This document shows, in pieces, positions 44,412-56,093 of a DNA stretch of 61,915 nt. Below the pieces are notes generated by a model. That model was not told the origin of the DNA. It did no database searches and was given only the letters and a program-made list of their open reading frames with translations. Position numbers and translations under genes: made by a program. The first letter of the stretch is position 1. Every line of letters starts with the position of its first letter. Source of the stretch: Phocaeicola paurosaccharolyticus JCM 15092 (GTDB taxonomy: Bacteria; Bacteroidota; Bacteroidia; Bacteroidales; Bacteroidaceae); NCBI RefSeq assembly GCF_000613805.1, contig NZ_BAJR01000021.1, positions 1-61,915 of the forward strand. The letters run 5' to 3'.

Positions 44412-47230
44412 ATGAAACATATACATAAAGGACTCGTATGCGGACTGGCACTCTCACTAACATGTGTGGCAGTATCAGCTCAGACAGAGATTCCCAGCGG
44501 TTTGGATGTTGATTCCTTGAATAATTCCGTTGAGGTAGCTTTCCGTACAGTCGAGAAAAATGACCTTTTAGGCGGTGTTTCTGTCGTCAACATGAAGGGA
44601 ATGAACCAAAAGGCATACTCTAATTACAGTTTAAGCTTCTTGAACAATGAGATAGCAGGCTTTAATGGTAATATTTGGGGTATGGGCGATTACTTGGTAG
44701 TTGTCGATGGTATGGTTCGTGATGGAAACAATGTGTTGCCTCAAGAAATAGAGCAAATAACCGTTTTGAAAGGTGCTGCAGCAGTGGTATTATATGGTAG
44801 CCGCGCTGCTAAGGGAGTGGTTCAAATAACCACAAAACGTGGTAGAATAGGAGAAACACGTATTAATGTTAGCTTAAATTCTGGAATGTATGTACCAAAA
44901 GCTTATCCAAAATATTTAGGATCTGCTCAGTACATGACTCTATATAACGAAGCACGTGCAAATGATGGTCTTGTTCCTGCTTATAGTGAAACAGAAATTT
45001 ACAATCATGGTTCAGGACTAAATCCTTATCGTTATCCTAATTTAAATATGTATAGCGATGAGTTCTTGCGCAGCATGTATAACCGTAGCGAAGCTATAGC
45101 TGAAATTTCAGGTGGTAGCAATCGTGTACAGTTCTATACAACTGCCGGCTATTATCGTGAAAGTACATTACTTAAAGTAGGTAATGCCGCTGATAATTAC
45201 ACAAGCCGCTTCTTTGTACGTGGTAACGTGGATATCAAGATGAACGATTATATAAAGGTACAGACAGATGCTAACGTAACATTCTACGATAACTTTACTG
45301 CTAGTACAGACTGGTGGAAGCAAGCTTCAACTTTGCGTCCAAATCGTATCTCTCCATTGATTCCTTTGAGCTATTTGGAAGAGAATGATATGAACTCTTG
45401 GAACATTATCAATGGTAGTAACTACCTCATCGATGGTAAGTATTTCTTTGGAGGTACTCAGTTGGATCCTACTAACCCTGTTGCTGACGCATATGCTGCA
45501 GGAGACAGCAAGTATGTTAGCCGTCAGTTCCAGTTCAATACAAACTTCGATATAGACTTGAGATCTTTGCTGCAAGGTTTACATTTTCGTGCAAAATATG
45601 GTATTGACTATGCCTCAACTTATAATCAGGGCTATAGCAATAAATACGCAACTTTTTCTCCAACATGGACAAACTATGCTGGAAAAGATTTGATTGCTAC
45701 AATTACTCAGTATAATAAAGATGAGAAGAGTGGAAGTCAGAATATCAGTAACTCATCTTACCGTTATACTTACAATTTATCAGGTCAGTTTGACTATGCA
45801 AGAACTTTTGCAGAAGATCATAATGTATTCGGTATGATATTGGCAAATGTATGGCAGACACAAGCTAGCGGTAAATATCATCGTGTTAGTAATATGAACT
45901 TGGGTCTCCAGGCATCATATAACTATAAGCACAAATACTATATTGACTTTAGTGCAGCAATGCCATATTCTACTAAATTACCTGATGGAGGCCGTGCAGG
46001 ATTCTCACCAACAGTAACATTAGGATGGCGTTTGACAGGAGAAGATTTCTTTAAGAATACTCCATTTGATGATTTGATGTTGACAGCTTCTGCAGGTGTT
46101 ATCGAGCAAGACCTTGATATTACCACATCAGATAACGAAGAGGGATATTATTTATATAAATCAATCCTTCAGCGTGGTGGATGGTATTCATGGGCAGACC
46201 TTGGTGGTGAAGCAGCTACTGAATTCCAACGTGGTGACAATATGGATATGACATATATCAAACGTAAAGAGGTTAGCGTAGGTCTTCGTGGTTCTATGTG
46301 GAACAAGTTGATTGAGTTCGATCTTAACTTCTTTATGAACGATGTGGATGGTGGATTAGCTCGTGCAAACTCACTCTATCCTATATACTTTACTCAGGTA
46401 GGTTATCCAACATCTTCTATAATACCTTATGTTAACTACAACAAAGATTCTCGTAAAGGTATTGACTTTGCTGTAGCAGTAAATAAAAAGGTTGGTGAAG
46501 TTGACTTACGTTTAGGTGTTACAGGTATGTATACAAAGAGTACAATCGAAAAACGTGATGAGAATTATGCTTATGCATATCAAAGCCGTATGGGTAAAGC
46601 ATTAAATGGTCTTTGGGGATTACAAAGTGATGGTTTCTTTACAACAGCTGAAGAAATTGCTGCTGCTCCACAACAATTTGGTGAAGTTAAGCCTGGTGAT
46701 ATCAAGTATATTGATCAGAATGGAGATAACACAATCGATAGTAATGACGAAGTTTTCTTAGGCCGTAGTGATATACCTATGGTATTAGGTTGAACTTAAC
46801 AGCTAAGTGGAATAACTTTACATTCTATGCTCGTGGTAATGGATTCTTTGGTGGTAAAGGATTCAAGGATAATTCTTATTATTGGGTAAGAGGTGATAAC
46901 AAGTACTCTGATGCTGTCCTAAATCGTTGGACACCTGAAACAGCAGCAACTGCTACTTATCCTCGTCTAACTACTACTAATGGTGAGAATAACTTCCGCG
47001 CTTCTGATTTCTGGATGTTTAAGACCGATCGTTTTGAATTGGCTCAGGTACAAGTATCCTATGATTTACCTAAATATTTGTTGAATGGTTCTTTTGTTAA
47101 GGGCTTGAACTTCTTTGTTAATGGTAATAACTTGCTTACTATTTCTAAGGAACGTAAGCATTTTGAGATGAATGTAGGTAGCGCACCTCAAACTCGCTTC
47201 TACAATATCGGTGTTAAAGCTACTTTCTAA
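44412..47230 (+). pseudogene. susC: SusC-like TonB-dependent transporter, second copy (XusC-like), frameshifted
   Basis: Two in-order pieces encode one transporter of about 940 residues. The first (44412-46793) runs to SDIPMVLG then a stop. The second resumes in another frame with LNLTAKWNNFTFYARGNG and ends YNIGVKATF. Restoring one base at about 46790 (GGT TGA to GGT TTG A) rejoins them as VLGLNLTAKW. After a short signal peptide it lacks the CarboxypepD_reg domain of the first copy and has only a degenerate TonB-box-like VEVAFRTVEKNDLLGG. The plug (DYLVVVDGMVRDG, GSRAAKGVVQITTKRG) and barrel are otherwise normal. If the frameshift is real, the pair would be inactive. Confidence 0.88.
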
Positions 47231-47249
47231 CCTAAAAAGTGAATATAAT

Positions 47250-49027
47250 ATGAAAAAGATAAGACTCACTGCTATAGCTGCAATAATGACAGCAGCAATG
47301 ACCCTGAATACGGGATGTGATGACCTCTTTGATCCGGCTATTGAAAACCATAAAGGTGCTTCTGCTCTTGAGGAGCTACCAGCTTGGGCTGTCGGTATGC
47401 TTGGACATGCTTACATCAGTAATCCTTTGGGAGCATGGTCATTTAATGATGTGGCTACAGATGATGCAGTATCAAATGATCCGAAGAGCAATTTACGTAT
47501 AATGGCTACAGTTCATGGCGTGCTAATAATAATCCTTTGGACCGCTGGCAGAATCTACGTGCTTCTTGGCAATATATCAACCAGTTTATCGAGGTAACTG
47601 ATAAGGTAAATTGGGCTGCTGACCCATTGGTTGCAGAAATGTTCAAAGAGCGTTTTAAAGGTGATGCGTATGGAATGCGTGCACTATTTATGTATCATCT
47701 TTTGATGGCTCATGCCGGAGTAGATGTAAACGGACAATTATCCGGTATACCTATTCTATTGCAATCTGAGAACCTTGGTTCTGATTTCAATATTCCGAGA
47801 AGCTCATTTGCAGATTGTATCAAACAGCTTAATGAAGACGCTGATTTAGCCATTAGCATGTTACCTGAAGAATATGGAGATATCACTGATGATAATCAGG
47901 TCCCACAAAAATACCGTGCTTTAGGTGTTACTTCAGGACAATATACTCGTGTTTTTGGTGATAATGCCAAGAACCGTATGAGTGCTAAGATTGCTCGCGC
48001 TATCAAAGCTCAGGCTGCTCTCTTAGCTGCCAGTCCAGCTTATGCTGCTAGTGGTGTTACTTGGGAAGAGGCCGCTAATAAAATGGCCGATGTTTTGGAT
48101 AAATTAGGATCTAATCCTGTATCTAAACTTGACCCTACCGGTAACCTCTGGTATGTTGATGGTAGTCAAATTGAAAAGATGGCTGCAGGATACAACGCTC
48201 CTGAAATGCTTTGGCGTTCTAATAAGGAAAAGAGTAGTACACTTGAAGCTGACAACTATCCTCCAACACTATTCGGTAAGGGACGTGTAAATCCAACTCA
48301 GAACTTGGTAGATGCATTCCCTATGTTAGATGGTTATCCTATTTCACAGAACACAGCTTATAAAGCTAATCCTTATGCAAACCGTGACCCACGTTTGGCA
48401 AATTATATTTTGTATAATGGAGCAAAAGCTGGTTCTCAAAATAAGGTTATTACAACAGCTGAAGATGGAACAAGCAATGACGCATTGAATAAGACAGAGA
48501 CTTCAACTCGTACTGGTTACTATATGAAGAAGTTGTTGTGTCAGTCAGTAAATGCTGATCCAAACTCTAAAACAGAACAATATCATATCAAACCATTCAT
48601 ACGCTATACTGAGATTTTCTTAGGATATGCTGAGGCTGCTAATGAAGCTTGGGGACCTACAGGTACAGGTTCACACGGATATTCAGCTTATGATGTAATC
48701 AAGGCTATCCGTAAACGTGCAGGTATAGGTTTAAAAAATGGTGATGCTTACTTGGAATCAATCAAATCTGATAAAAATAAGATGCGTGAGTTGATCCGTA
48801 ACGAACGTCGTTTGGAACTCTGTTTTGAAGGTTTCCGTTTCTGGGATTTGCGTCGTTGGAAAGCACCTCTTAATGAAGCTGCTAAGGGTATAAAGATTAA
48901 GGGTACTGATGCACCTTCTTATATTGAAGTAGAAAAGCGTGATTATAAAGATCACATGTACTATGGTCCAATACCTTATGGTGAAGTTATTAAGTTCAGT
49001 AACTTGTTACAGAATCAAGGTTGGTAA
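47250..49027 (+). pseudogene. susD: SusD-like lipoprotein, second copy (XusD-like), frameshifted
   Basis: A surface lipoprotein of about 592 residues once the frame is restored. The start at 47250 gives MKKIRLTAIAAIMTAAMTLN with a lipobox at NTGC. The first frame is correct to NLRIMAT near 47512 and then drifts. The second frame resumes with SWRANNNPLDRWQNLR. One missing G (ACAGTTCATGG for ACAGGTTCATGG) explains the break. The RagB/SusD region is complete: AIRKRAGIGLKNG, RNERRLELCFEGFRFWDLRR, and the usual ending FSNLLQNQGW. It pairs with the preceding SusC-like gene, which also has a frameshift. Confidence 0.88.
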
Positions 49028-49047
49028 TTCATTAATTTTTAAAGAAT

Positions 49048-50079
49048 ATGAAAATGAAAAAATCATTATATCTACTTTTAGCATTCGTGGGAGGAATTTT
49101 TACCTCTTGTCAAAACGGAGATTGGGAATTCCCCGACTACGAATACTCTACTGTTTATTTTGCTTATCAAAGCCCTGTACGTACAATTTGCCTAGGTGAT
49201 GACCCTTCGTTTGATACATCAATCGATAACTTGCATCAATGTCAGGTAATGGCTACTATGGGTGGTGTATACAGTAATAATAAAGATATCAATATCTCTT
49301 TCCAAGTAGATAATTCATTGTGTGATGGCTTGGCTTTTGAGGATACAGGTAGAGATATTTTGCCTTTACCATCAACTCACTACACTTTGTCTTCAAACGA
49401 CAAGATGACTATTAAAAACGGAAAGGTTATTGGTGGTGTAACCGTACAATTGACTGATGCATTCTTTGCTGATCCATTAGCACTAGAGAATAATTACGTT
49501 ATTCCTATTGTAATGACAGATGTTCAGGGTGCAGATTCTATACTTCATGGTAAAGCTTTGGTAACAAATCCTCGTCGTGGTATTAAGAGTGACTGGGATG
49601 TTCAGCCTAAAGACTATATTTTATATGCAGTGAAGTACATTAATAAGTACGATGCAGCTTATTTGCGTCGTGGTATTGATACATTCTCTGGTGATAAAAC
49701 AGGTACAGTGGTTCGTCATGCAAAATATGTTGAGAAAGATGAAGTTGTAAACTCATTTTCTACAAAAGGTTTGAATCAATTATTATGGAACTATCCTGCT
49801 AAGGATACTTCAGGTAAACTTGTTGATTGCAAGCTTTTGTTGACATTTAATGAAAATGGTGAATGTACTATCTCTTCTACATCTACAGGTGTTAAAGCTT
49901 CTGGCTCAGGTAAATTTGTTACTTTGGGTGAGAAGAAAAGTTGGGGTGAAAAAGATCGTGATGCTTTATATTTGAACTATAATCTCGAATATGCCGGAAT
50001 CAAATGTTCAACAGTTGATACTTTGGTTGTTCTTGACCGTCAAATGATTAAAGAGCAATTTTCGATTGTAAAGAAATAG
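49048..50079 (+). CDS. Surface lipoprotein with DUF1735-type domain (XusE-like)
   Basis: A 343-residue lipoprotein with lipobox FTSC near residue 19. An N-terminal beta-sandwich resembling DUF1735/BT_3987 domains covers about residues 30-180 (NISFQVDNSLCDGL, LPSTHYTLSS, GKVIGGVTVQL). The C-terminal part (about 190-343) is probably a second beta domain. Proteins of this type in PULs are surface glycan-binding proteins or accessory lipoproteins. The position between the second SusD and the xylanase is the same as XusE in P. bryantii. Xylan binding is inferred from context. Confidence 0.8.
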   Translation: MKMKKSLYLLLAFVGGIFTSCQNGDWEFPDYEYSTVYFAYQSPVRTICLGDDPSFDTSIDNLHQCQVMATMGGVYSNNKDINISFQVDNSLCDGLAFEDTGRDILPLPSTHYTLSSNDKMTIKNGKVIGGVTVQLTDAFFADPLALENNYVIPIVMTDVQGADSILHGKALVTNPRRGIKSDWDVQPKDYILYAVKYINKYDAAYLRRGIDTFSGDKTGTVVRHAKYVEKDEVVNSFSTKGLNQLLWNYPAKDTSGKLVDCKLLLTFNENGECTISSTSTGVKASGSGKFVTLGEKKSWGEKDRDALYLNYNLEYAGIKCSTVDTLVVLDRQMIKEQFSIVKK

Positions 50080-50111
50080 TAAGAACCTCTTAATCGATTA
50101 ATTTACAAAAC

Positions 50112-52352
50112 ATGAAAAAGATAAATTATATATTAGGTTGTACTCTATTTAGCGCTGCTGTATTGACAACATCATGTGTTGACGATTCGCTGTTTGACTT
50201 TCCTGTTGATAAGCCAGCTGTGCTAGAACAACTAGAGTATCTGAATGATTATGATTTCTTGAAGTCATATGTCAACCGTGAAACAGATCCGAACTTTAAA
50301 TTAGGTGGCGCTATTGAAGCCGAAGATTATATTAAGAAAGGATTGGTTTACCGTTTAGCAAATGCTAACTTTGATGAAATCACAGCAGGAAATGCTATGA
50401 AGTATGCATCAGTAGTTGGAAATGACGGTTCAATGAATTTCTCTACTGTTTCTGCTTTTGTTAAAGCTGCCAAAGAAGCGGGTACTACTGTCTATGGTCA
50501 TACTTTAGCTTGGCATTCTCAGCAGAACACTAAGTATTTGAATTCATTGCTTGCTAATAAAAAGATTGATATTGACCCGACTAAGAAAGTGGAAATAGTG
50601 GATTACGAAGTTGACTACTCTAAGAGTCCATATACTTTCTGGAAAGGTATACCTGCTGATGCTTCTATTGGAATAAACTCTTCTTTAGGATGTCTGGAAG
50701 TTGTGAACCCTGTTGTTAGAGATCAGAATTATAATGTTCAGTATCATACAGCAGATAACATCACTACTAAAAAAGGTCAGAGCTACTCATTAAAAATAAT
50801 GGTTAAAGGATCTGCTGCCGGAACTCTTACTTTAGGACTTGGTTCATGGAGTGAGCGTGCTTCGCTTCCTTCAGTAAACTTTACTACTGATTGGAAAGAG
50901 TTTGAATTACCTTTTACAGCAGTTGTTGATGGAGGTCACTTAATGACTCAATCAGGTCTTTTTGCTGGTACTATTCAGATTAAGTATGTTAAGGTTGTTC
51001 ACTATGAAGCTCCAAAAACTGAGGTTGAAGTTGAGGTAGAACGTAGATGTATCCAGGTTAAATCTAGCGATATGGTTGATGCTGCTTGGGATACTCAGTT
51101 CTGGATTATGACTGATCAGGTTTTCAAAGAGGGTGATACTTGGACTGTTTCTATGAATGTAAGAGCCGACAAGGCTGCTACTATCGGAACTCAGATACAT
51201 ACAAATGTAGCTGGTGATTACAAACATTGGGCTGCTATTGGAAGTGTTCCTTTTGCAAGAAAATGGACTCTGTTCGAAGCAACAGGTAAATTTGATGCTA
51301 GTATGGCAGGAGGTAGCTCTATTGCATTTAACATGAATGACTTTAAAGAGGCGAATGCTTATTATTTTGATGATATAAGTTTCAAAGTTAATGGAGTTGA
51401 ATTGATTAAGAATAGCTCTTGTGACGATGATAACATGAAAGTTAATTATATTGCAAAAGAGAGCAGAGGTACGACAGGACCTGCAAGATTTGTAGATCGA
51501 TTAGTAGAAGTTCAGGAACTTAACTCAATACCATTGACCAAAGAAGAGAAACGTGATACTCTTGTATGGGCTATGAACAACTGGGTTAAGGGTATGATGC
51601 AAGCTTGTGGTGGCTACGTTACTTCATGGGATGTAGTTAACGAGGCTCTTTCTGGAGTAGACAAAAATAGCGATGGCTTTTATGACTTACAGTCTGTTAA
51701 GAATGTAAGTGCAGATGACGCTAAGAATAACTTCTACTGGCAGGACAACATGGGTGATACACTCTATGTTAGAACTGCTGTAGCTGCAGCTCGTAAGTAC
51801 TTCAAAGAGTTTGAAGGTGATCCTGCAAAATTGAAACTCTTTATCAATGACTATAACTTGGAATCTGATTGGGATGATAACAAGAAACTAAAGAGCTTGA
51901 TTCATTGGATAGGTACTTGGGAATCTGATAAGGTAACTAAGATTGATGGTATCGGTACTCAGATGCATATCTCTTACTTTGCAGACCCTGCAACTCAGAA
52001 GAGCAAAGAAGAACATATCGTTGAGATGTTCAAACTTATGGCTGCTAGTGGTAAGCTTGTTAAGATAACAGAACTTGATATGGGCTATGTTGATGGATCT
52101 GGTAAGTCAGTAAAAACTGCTAACCTTACTGATGAGCAACATAGGGCAATGGCTGGTTTCTATACATTCATTATTAAGAAGTATTTCGAAATCATTCCAG
52201 CTGCTCAACGTTATGGTATCACTCAGTGGTGTATGACAGATAGCCCTGAAAGTAGTTCTTGGCGTGGTGGTGAGCCTACCGGTTTATGGGATGCTAACTA
52301 TTACAGAAAGCATACATATGCAGGATTTGCAAATGGTTTATCAAACAAATAA
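50112..52352 (+). CDS. GH10 endo-beta-1,4-xylanase with carbohydrate-binding insert
   Basis: A 746-residue lipoprotein (lipobox TTSC). The GH10 barrel is split. The first part (about residues 40-150) has NFKLGGAIEAEDY and VYGHTLAWHSQQNTKY. An insert of some 300 residues (about 150-450) follows, with two beta-sandwich modules that look like CBM4/CBM22. The barrel then resumes at RFVDRLVEVQELN. The acid/base is Glu511 in WDVVNEAL, and the nucleophile is Glu654 in KITELDMGY. The insert architecture is known from P. bryantii Xyn10C and B. intestinalis Xyn10A. It cleaves xylan at the cell surface. A strong terminator follows. Confidence 0.95.
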   Translation: MKKINYILGCTLFSAAVLTTSCVDDSLFDFPVDKPAVLEQLEYLNDYDFLKSYVNRETDPNFKLGGAIEAEDYIKKGLVYRLANANFDEITAGNAMKYASVVGNDGSMNFSTVSAFVKAAKEAGTTVYGHTLAWHSQQNTKYLNSLLANKKIDIDPTKKVEIVDYEVDYSKSPYTFWKGIPADASIGINSSLGCLEVVNPVVRDQNYNVQYHTADNITTKKGQSYSLKIMVKGSAAGTLTLGLGSWSERASLPSVNFTTDWKEFELPFTAVVDGGHLMTQSGLFAGTIQIKYVKVVHYEAPKTEVEVEVERRCIQVKSSDMVDAAWDTQFWIMTDQVFKEGDTWTVSMNVRADKAATIGTQIHTNVAGDYKHWAAIGSVPFARKWTLFEATGKFDASMAGGSSIAFNMNDFKEANAYYFDDISFKVNGVELIKNSSCDDDNMKVNYIAKESRGTTGPARFVDRLVEVQELNSIPLTKEEKRDTLVWAMNNWVKGMMQACGGYVTSWDVVNEALSGVDKNSDGFYDLQSVKNVSADDAKNNFYWQDNMGDTLYVRTAVAAARKYFKEFEGDPAKLKLFINDYNLESDWDDNKKLKSLIHWIGTWESDKVTKIDGIGTQMHISYFADPATQKSKEEHIVEMFKLMAASGKLVKITELDMGYVDGSGKSVKTANLTDEQHRAMAGFYTFIIKKYFEIIPAAQRYGITQWCMTDSPESSSWRGGEPTGLWDANYYRKHTYAGFANGLSNK

Positions 52353-52382
52353 TAGGTTATAATTATTATTATGTCCTTACTT

Positions 52383-52416
52383 GATAGTGGAGTATAAATG
52401 CTCCACTATCTTTTTT
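52383..52416 (+). terminator. Terminator after the xylanase gene
   Basis: Perfect 10-bp stem GATAGTGGAG/CTCCACTATC with an 8-base loop, followed by six T. It separates the transporter-xylanase operon from the esterase genes, which therefore probably have their own promoter. Confidence 0.9.
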
Positions 52417-52480
52417 ATATATACCCCCAATATTCATAAACAGTGCTATGAAATGGGGAAATCAATAAAAAAAATAGTGT

Positions 52481-54514
<2,034 letters not shown>

Positions 54515-54562
54515 CGATACGAATACTTTAAAATCTAATAATAACTAATTTATTGTAGTTAT

Positions 54563-56071
54563 ATGAAAAAATTACTGTGTATTATTTGCATGTTATCTTG
54601 TGCATTGTTCTCTTTCTCACAGGAGAGACAATGGAAGGATATCAATTATGCTGATGATAACCTGGAGGGTCATAAACTTGACATCTATCTTCCTGGCAAC
54701 GGACAAGCTAAGTATAAAGTCGTTGTCCTTATCTATGGCAGTGCTTGGTTTGCAAACAACGCTAAGCAGATGGCTTTCCAAAGTATGGGAAAACCTCTTT
54801 TGAATGCAGGTTTTGCTGTTGTATCAATCAATCATCGCTCAAGTGGAGATGCAAAATTCCCGGCTCAGATTAACGATGTAAAAGCAGCTATACGCTATAT
54901 ACGTGGAAATGCTGCTAAATATAACTTCGATACATCATTTATTGGTATAACTGGATTCTCATCAGGCGGTCATCTTTCATCATTGGCTGGTACTACAAAT
55001 GGTGTTAAAAGTTATACAGTAGGCTCAAAGACTGTTGATATTGAGGGAAATGTAGGAAACTACAAGAAATTCTCAAGCAATGTCGATGCTGTAGTCGACT
55101 GGTTTGGTCCTATAGATATGAGTAAGATGGAGAACTGTAGCACTACAAAAGGTGCTGATTCCCCTGAAGCAGCTTTGATAGGTGGTGCACCTGCAGATAA
55201 CCTAGACATGATTGCTCTTCTTAACCCAATGACATATGTAGATAAGAATGATCCAAAGTTCTTGGTAATACATGGTGATGCAGACAACGTGGTTCCTTAC
55301 TGCCAGAGTAAGAACTTTGCTGACCTATTGAAAGAGAATAAAATACTTGATGAGTTTATGTTAATTCCTGATGGACAACACGGCCCTATCACTTTCAATG
55401 AAGTTACATTCAAGAAGATGACATCATTTTTCGAAAAACATGCAAAGAATGATATTAAGAAGAGTTTCGACAACTATTTTTACAAAGATGCAGCAGAAGA
55501 AGTCGCTGTTGATAATGATGGATTTATACGTCGTTGGTTAATTCTTGAACCAATAAGCAAACCAAGTCGTACAAATGCTATATTCACAGACAGCTATCTG
55601 AAACGTGTATTGTGCGATACTACCTATTTTGCTAACCAATTCACTATGACTCCTAAGGATGGTCAGACTGTTAAGGTAGGAAAGGATAAACTTAAATGGC
55701 ATGCTCTTGACAGCAAGAACTTCAATGTAAAACTATTCCGTTTATCATATGGATTACAGAAACCTATCTATGGCGTTTTGTATTGGAATGTTACCGTTAT
55801 AAACTCAGATAAGGAAATAAAGAATGTGAGAATGGCTGTAGGTTCTAATTCAGGATCTCAATGGTGGTTGAATGGTGAACCAGCTATAATGCTTTCTAAC
55901 GACAGACGTATGGTTAAGGATGACTGTGTATCTCCAAGAATGACTCTTAAGAAGGGAAAGAACATTGTACGTGGAGCTGTTATCAATGGTCCTGGTATGA
56001 GTGATTTCTGTGTTCGCTTTATCGACGAGAACGGAGAACCTGTTAAGGGTATTACTGTAAGTTATAAATAG
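54563..56071 (+). CDS. Exported alpha/beta-hydrolase esterase with C-terminal beta domain
   Basis: A 502-residue exported enzyme (signal peptide about 1-20, SFSQ). Residues 25-300 form a BD-FAE/acetyl-esterase-type hydrolase: an HKLDIYLPG start, the oxyanion-side LIYGSAWFAN, Ser133 in GFSSGGHL, Asp in HGDADNVVP and His in DGQHGP. The C-terminal 180 residues (about 320-502) are a predicted beta-sandwich with Trp-rich strands (RWLILEPI, GSQWWLNGE) that resembles domains in acetyl xylan and glucuronoyl esterases. It lies 48 bases after the CE6-CE1 gene and is co-directional. Substrate is acyl-decorated xylan by inference from context. Confidence 0.82.
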   Translation: MKKLLCIICMLSCALFSFSQERQWKDINYADDNLEGHKLDIYLPGNGQAKYKVVVLIYGSAWFANNAKQMAFQSMGKPLLNAGFAVVSINHRSSGDAKFPAQINDVKAAIRYIRGNAAKYNFDTSFIGITGFSSGGHLSSLAGTTNGVKSYTVGSKTVDIEGNVGNYKKFSSNVDAVVDWFGPIDMSKMENCSTTKGADSPEAALIGGAPADNLDMIALLNPMTYVDKNDPKFLVIHGDADNVVPYCQSKNFADLLKENKILDEFMLIPDGQHGPITFNEVTFKKMTSFFEKHAKNDIKKSFDNYFYKDAAEEVAVDNDGFIRRWLILEPISKPSRTNAIFTDSYLKRVLCDTTYFANQFTMTPKDGQTVKVGKDKLKWHALDSKNFNVKLFRLSYGLQKPIYGVLYWNVTVINSDKEIKNVRMAVGSNSGSQWWLNGEPAIMLSNDRRMVKDDCVSPRMTLKKGKNIVRGAVINGPGMSDFCVRFIDENGEPVKGITVSYK

Positions 56072-56093
56072 AATAATCTGAATTAGAAATATT

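Noticed and set aside
46780..46800. Programmed ribosomal frameshift in the second SusC
   Set aside because: There is no slippery heptamer or downstream structure, and three other genes show the same kind of break, so a small deletion or sequence error is simpler.
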